Assembly (NCBI RefSeq): GCF_003816055.1 | Contig: NZ_CP033906.1 | Span: 1,054,001 to 1,118,000 of the forward strand | Length of the DNA: 64,000 nucleotides | Source: Bacillus sp. FJAT-42376 | GTDB taxonomy: Bacteria > Bacillota > Bacilli > Bacillales > Bacillaceae | Reading direction: 5' to 3' | Shown here: positions 60,525 to 64,000 of the stretch, one piece after another | How the letters are laid out: each line of letters begins with the position of its first letter | Numbering within the stretch: position 1 is the first letter of the stretch | Translations under genes and position numbers: made by a program | Notes under the pieces: generated by a model | Databases searched by the model: none | What the model saw: only the letters and a program-made list of their open reading frames with translations | What the model was told of the DNA's origin: nothing

Positions 60525-60872
60525 ATGGGTACAGTTGCCTTTATTCTTCAAATTTTATTGGGATTGGCGTTTCTTTTCTTTGGCTTTAACAAGTTTGGTT
60601 CAAAGATGAACGAAGAGTTTACCCGCTACGGCTACCCGAAATGGTTCAAAATTGCTACCGGAATCGTCGAAGTTGTGGGAGGGGTGTTCCTTCTTGCCGG
60701 TTACTGGAATGATCAGCTGACCGCCTGGGGATCTTTGCTTGCAACCTTAACCATGCTCGGTGCGGTTGTGACCCATTTGAAAGTAAAGGATGCGGGATCA
60801 AAATTTACAGTTCCGGTCGTACTTCTGCTCGTCTCAGTATTTCTGCTGTATGTGAACAGCGGGAACTTTTAA
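60525..60872 (+). CDS. DoxX family protein
   Basis: A 115-residue membrane protein with four helices: AFILQILLGLAFLFFGFNKF, then FKIATGIVEVVGGVFLLAGY, AWGSLLATLTMLGAVVTHLK, VVLLLVSVFLLYVN. DoxX-like proteins (YphA-type) couple to thiol and oxidative stress responses in some Firmicutes. AGGAGG before ATG. Divergent from the DUF2269 gene. Terminator follows. Confidence 0.85.
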   Translation: MGTVAFILQILLGLAFLFFGFNKFGSKMNEEFTRYGYPKWFKIATGIVEVVGGVFLLAGYWNDQLTAWGSLLATLTMLGAVVTHLKVKDAGSKFTVPVVLLLVSVFLLYVNSGNF

Positions 60873-60878
60873 TGGGAG

Positions 60879-60914
60879 AAAGCCCTGTCTGGAAAATAAG
60901 ACAGGGCTTTTTTA
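60879..60914 (+). terminator. Terminator of the DoxX gene
   Basis: AAAGCCCTGTC / GACAGGGCTTT around a 10-base loop, followed by TTTATAT. Confidence 0.88.
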
Positions 60915-60927
60915 TATCCTCTTCATC

Positions 60928-61902
60928 TTAAGTGGTCCCGTTTTCCAAGAGTTCAACCGGCAGCTGCGTTTCAAAAGGGAGACTGTCCGTTTCTCCGCTG
61001 ATCCTTTGGGATAAGCGTTCAATCGCGGTTTTCGCGATATCATAAATTGGCTGCCTGATGGTGGATAACTCCGGGAGCAGCGCACGGGTCGTTTCCGTCC
61101 CGTCGTATCCGATCACTTTGATGTCTCCGGGAATGTGCTTTCCCCGTTTCTTTGCTTCGTTTATAAAGGCGGCCGCAATGAGATCATCGCTTGCAAACAG
61201 TCCGTCTGCACCGGGATACTCATCGAGAATCCGCTTTACTAAAGAAATCCTGTCCCCGTCTAAGGGAAGCTCATACGTGACGGGGTTCCGGCTATACGCT
61301 TCCATCACATCCTCATATGCTTTCCGTCTTAGATTGGCAGGAGTATCGAGTTCTTTCGGCCCGTTGACATGGAGGATTGTCTTGCAGCCTTTTCGAATAA
61401 GCAGTTCCGCTGCGGCTTTCCCTCCCGCATAGTTGTCTGAGCCTACAACCGGGATTGTTTCGGACAAGTAATGATCAATGGCGACAATCGGCAGATCCTT
61501 TTTGCCTGAATTGAGAACTCCGCGGTTGTAGGTAACGGCAATTACGCCATCCACTTGATTCCGGATCAGCATCTCCATGTATTTTTCTTCTTTATCCATT
61601 CTGCCCAGGCTGTTGCAGAGAAGCAGCTTATATCCAAGCGATCCGGAAATGTTCTCGATGTGAAAGGCCAATTCGCCGAAAAAAGGATTGCTTGTATTGG
61701 GGACAATCAGGCCGATTACATAGGTCCGTTTATGATAAAGGGAGCGTGCCAGGTCATTAGGGAAATAATGAAGCTCCTTCATTGCTTGAAATACTTTTTC
61801 TTTTGTTTTATCGCTTATATAACCCCGGTTATTCAGTACGCGGGAAACAGTCGTAGGAGATACGCCGGCTGCTTTTGCCACGTCATGTATGCTTGGATTC
61901 AT
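60928..61902 (-). CDS. LacI-family regulator of the sucrose operon
   Basis: A 324-residue LacI/GalR repressor: HTH IHDVAKAAGVSPTTVSRVLN and hinge, then a periplasmic-binding-type effector domain (VIGLIVPNTSNPFFGELAFH). Divergently placed from the sucrose-6-phosphate hydrolase gene, so it most likely represses it in the absence of sucrose. The palindrome AACCGGTT in the target promoter fits its operator. Confidence 0.88.
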   Translation of the reverse strand: MNPSIHDVAKAAGVSPTTVSRVLNNRGYISDKTKEKVFQAMKELHYFPNDLARSLYHKRTYVIGLIVPNTSNPFFGELAFHIENISGSLGYKLLLCNSLGRMDKEEKYMEMLIRNQVDGVIAVTYNRGVLNSGKKDLPIVAIDHYLSETIPVVGSDNYAGGKAAAELLIRKGCKTILHVNGPKELDTPANLRRKAYEDVMEAYSRNPVTYELPLDGDRISLVKRILDEYPGADGLFASDDLIAAAFINEAKKRGKHIPGDIKVIGYDGTETTRALLPELSTIRQPIYDIAKTAIERLSQRISGETDSLPFETQLPVELLENGTT

Positions 61903-61977
61903 GGAGGGACCTCCTTATCTCTTAAATCGTCATCAGAAACATCTTATCTTAAAGCGACTGAATTGTTCAAAAATATT

Positions 61978-62006
61978 TTGACATATGAAACCGGTTGACA
62001 TAAACT
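61978..62006 (+). promoter_or_regulatory. Sucrose operon promoter with LacI-type operator in the spacer
   Basis: TTGACA (61978-61983), 17-base spacer, TAAACT (62001-62006). The spacer contains ATGAAACCGGTTGACAT-like palindrome around AACCGGTT (61989-61996), the probable LacI-family binding site. A weak cre-like word AAGAAAGCGCTCTTA lies downstream at about 62009. Confidence 0.7.
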
Positions 62007-62122
62007 TTTAAGAAAGCGCTCTTATACATTTATTTAACAGGAAGATGACGCCGGCAGCAAGGGGAAATGGCGAGAATTGATCGAAACATAAGCCTTATAG
62101 AAGATAATCAAGGAGGAAGAAG

Positions 62123-63592
62123 ATGCTCACAAAAATGAAACTTCAGCAGGCAGAAGATGCGGTCAGGGAAGCGGAAAAAACGATGAATGAGCGTTACCGT
62201 CTCGGCTATCACATTATGGCACCGGCCAATTGGATCAATGACCCGAATGGCTTTGTTCAATATAAAGGGGAATACCATGCTTTCTTTCAGCATCATCCAT
62301 ACAGTGTGAATTGGGGGCCCATGCACTGGGGCCATGTAAAAAGCAAAGACCTCGTTCACTGGGAGCATCTCCCGATTGCACTCGCTCCGGGAGATGAGTG
62401 TGACAAAGACGGATGTTTTTCGGGCAGCGCAGTCGATAACAACGGGGAACTAACGCTGATTTATACGGGTCATCATTATACGGATCGAGAGAAGGACTTG
62501 TTTTACCAAAACCAAAATATAGCCGTAAGTACGGATGGGATTCACTTTGATAAACTAGGTGAAAATCCAGTCATCGCAGCTCCGCCTGCAGACAGCTCCC
62601 ATCATTTCAGGGACCCAAAAGTGTGGAAGCACGAGGATCATTGGTACATGATTGTCGGCAATTCCGATAAGAATGAAACCGGGCGTGTCATTCTTTACCG
62701 CTCTGCCAATCTGAGAAACTGGGATTATATTGGTGTTCTTGCTCAGAGCGACGGCACACTTGGGTTCATGTGGGAGTGTCCGGATTTCTTCGAGCTTGGC
62801 GGCAAGCATGTCCTCATGTTTTCTCCGCAGGGAATGAAGGCGGACGGCGACCATTATAACAATCTTTTCCAAACCGGGTACCTCGTTGGGGATTACACAT
62901 ATGAAACCAATACCTATCTTCATGGCGGGTTCAAGGAGCTGGATCACGGCCATGATTTCTATGCTGTCCAGACGTTGAAAGACGATAAAGGCCGCCGTAT
63001 CGCGATTGGCTGGATGGATATGTGGGAGTCGGATATGCCGACAAAGAAGGACGGCTGGTGCGGTGCACTCACTCTGCCACGCGAAGTAACGCTCGGCAGC
63101 CGGGATCAGATTCTGATGAACCCGGTGGAAGAGCTGGAACGGCTCCGCATGGAGGAGCACCGGGTTTGCTCGAACGAAACCATCCAAAAGAGCTATACAG
63201 CAGAAGCAGCTGAAGATCTTATGGAGATTCAAGCCGTTATAAATATGGCCGCTTCATCCTCAAAAAAAGCGGAGATCAAGATTTTGGGCTCGAATGGAGA
63301 GCATGCCTCGGTTTCCTATGATGCCGAACTCGGGCAGCTCACATTGGATGTATCGAAGTGTGGAAAGAAGAAAGACGGAATACGCAGGGTTTCCCTGAAG
63401 AACACCGGTCTTCTTACTCTAAGAATCTATCTGGACCGCTCTTCCATCGAGGTTTTCGCCAATGATGGAGAAGCTACGATGACGAGCCGGATCTATCCGG
63501 AAAGCAAACGGCAGGGAATTGAATTCACGGCAGATGCCGATCTTTCCATCAAAGAATGTACGTACTGGAAGCTAAAGGATATCTGGAAATAA
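62123..63592 (+). CDS. scrB: Sucrose-6-phosphate hydrolase (GH32)
   Basis: A 489-residue glycoside hydrolase of family 32. Nucleophile D40 in WINDPNG, RDP (R163-D164), and acid/base E218 in MWECPDF are all present. The C-terminal beta-sandwich starts about 340 (ILMNPVEELERLRMEEHRVC). No signal peptide, so it acts in the cytoplasm on phosphorylated sucrose. AAGGAGGAAG precedes ATG. Followed by a fructokinase gene in the same operon. A PTS or transporter gene is expected nearby outside the window. Confidence 0.92.
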   Translation: MLTKMKLQQAEDAVREAEKTMNERYRLGYHIMAPANWINDPNGFVQYKGEYHAFFQHHPYSVNWGPMHWGHVKSKDLVHWEHLPIALAPGDECDKDGCFSGSAVDNNGELTLIYTGHHYTDREKDLFYQNQNIAVSTDGIHFDKLGENPVIAAPPADSSHHFRDPKVWKHEDHWYMIVGNSDKNETGRVILYRSANLRNWDYIGVLAQSDGTLGFMWECPDFFELGGKHVLMFSPQGMKADGDHYNNLFQTGYLVGDYTYETNTYLHGGFKELDHGHDFYAVQTLKDDKGRRIAIGWMDMWESDMPTKKDGWCGALTLPREVTLGSRDQILMNPVEELERLRMEEHRVCSNETIQKSYTAEAAEDLMEIQAVINMAASSSKKAEIKILGSNGEHASVSYDAELGQLTLDVSKCGKKKDGIRRVSLKNTGLLTLRIYLDRSSIEVFANDGEATMTSRIYPESKRQGIEFTADADLSIKECTYWKLKDIWK

Positions 63593-63599
63593 AATCAGC

Positions 63600-63631
63600 A
63601 AGGGACAGGCGGATTCTGGCGCTTGTTCCTT
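63600..63631 (+). other. Intercistronic hairpin between hydrolase and fructokinase
   Basis: AAGGGACAGGCG and CGCTTGTTCCTT form a 12-bp stem with two G-U pairs around an eight-base loop, followed by CTTTTG. Third such element in a sugar operon in this window. Confidence 0.6.
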
Positions 63632-63648
63632 CTTTTGAGGTGAGACAG

Positions 63649-64000
63649 GTGAAAAAGGTATACTGCGTTGGAGAAACATTGATCGATTTTATCCCTATGC
63701 AAAAAAACAGAGCGCTAAAGGATGTCGGAGGCTTTGAAAAAGCTGCAGGCGGTGCGCCGATGAATGCGGCGATTGCCGTGGCCAAATACGGGGGCCATTC
63801 GGTCATGCTGACTAAAATGGCCCAAGACCACTTCGGCGATTTTCTGCTGGACGTCATGTCTGCGAACGGAGTGGATGTCTCGCATATTGTAAGGACCGAC
63901 GAAGGAGAAACCGGACTTGCCTTCGTTTCTGTGGACGAGGATGGAGAACGGAGCTTTACCTTTTACCGGAAAAATGCGGCAGATTTGCTGCTGGAGCCGG
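63649..64000 (+). CDS. Fructokinase (PfkB family), partial at window end
   Basis: GTG 63649 with GAGGTGAGACAG upstream begins VKKVYCVGETLIDFIPMQKN. N-terminal PfkB sugar-kinase signature GGAPMNAAIAVAKYGGHSVM with the substrate-binding GG. 117 residues are visible and the gene runs off the edge. With ScrB it converts the fructose released from sucrose-6-P. Confidence 0.85.
   Translation, partial: MKKVYCVGETLIDFIPMQKNRALKDVGGFEKAAGGAPMNAAIAVAKYGGHSVMLTKMAQDHFGDFLLDVMSANGVDVSHIVRTDEGETGLAFVSVDEDGERSFTFYRKNAADLLLEP

Overview
The window looks like chromosome from a low-to-mid GC Bacillaceae (Bacillus or Metabacillus type). Signs are strong AGGAGG-type ribosome binding sites, frequent GTG/TTG starts, many hairpin-plus-T terminators, CcpA cre boxes, an MhqR-type operator, a yybP-ykoY leader, and Bacillus-typical families (DUF2691, DUF3231, YczE, TerC, heterocycloanthracin-type bacteriocin). 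Species cannot be fixed from the sequence alone.

Layout. (1) 1-6.8 kb: tail of an upstream gene, a DUF2691 gene, a GC-rich intergenic repeat, then a catabolite-controlled monosaccharide ABC importer of the ChvE/MmsA/MmsB type and a YesN-like response regulator with no kinase beside it. (2) 6.8-14.5 kb: an accessory region. A coupled NTP-pyrophosphohydrolase / PLD-nuclease-helicase pair is followed by an AT-rich stretch with a Lys/Asn-rich orphan, a DinB remnant, a frameshifted OLD-family ATPase-TOPRIM nuclease, an intact nucleoside-deoxyribosyltransferase/TIR-like protein and a broken HTH gene. This looks like a partly decayed defence island. (3) 14.6-31 kb: housekeeping and stress genes, including a GNAT enzyme, an ECF41-like sigma with its oxidoreductase, an ECF sigma/DUF4179 pair, a 41-bp minisatellite, an MhqR-type dioxygenase, a secreted NucA-like nuclease with lamin-tail domain, DUF3231, methionine aminopeptidase, an MBL hydrolase, AraC-GyrI, SWIM, a lipoprotein and a secreted SLT enzyme. 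(4) 31.4-42.4 kb: an AI-2E-type exporter, then a second sugar importer (CUT1 type) with its own YesM/YesN two-component system. The downstream catabolic genes have been eroded: GH4 glucosidase, BadF-type kinase and HAD phosphatase are all truncated, while the RpiR regulator is intact. (5) 43.5-49.2 kb: a thiazole/oxazole-modified microcin (TOMM) cluster of the heterocycloanthracin/sonorensin type: a Cys-only-core precursor, a ThiF-like maturation protein, a fused leader-binding/YcaO cyclodehydratase and a SagB dehydrogenase. (6) 49.4-64 kb: S51 peptidase, ArsR/SRPBCC pair, D-2-hydroxyacid dehydrogenase, berberine-bridge-like oxidase, an Mn riboswitch with a TerC transporter, two related 21-bp minisatellites flanking a secreted protein, ribokinase, small membrane proteins, and the start of a sucrose operon (LacI regulator, sucrose-6-phosphate hydrolase, fructokinase cut by the window end).

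How parts work together. Both ABC importers and their regulators carry perfect or near-perfect cre boxes, so carbon catabolite repression is a common theme. Three sugar operons (ChvE, CUT1, sucrose) carry a long hairpin without a proper T-run between the first and second genes, suggesting differential expression of operon members. The strongest candidates for unusual biology are the TOMM cluster, the NTPase/PLD-helicase pair with the neighbouring defence remnants, the small hydrophobic ORF in the Mn-riboswitch leader, and the three minisatellite loci.
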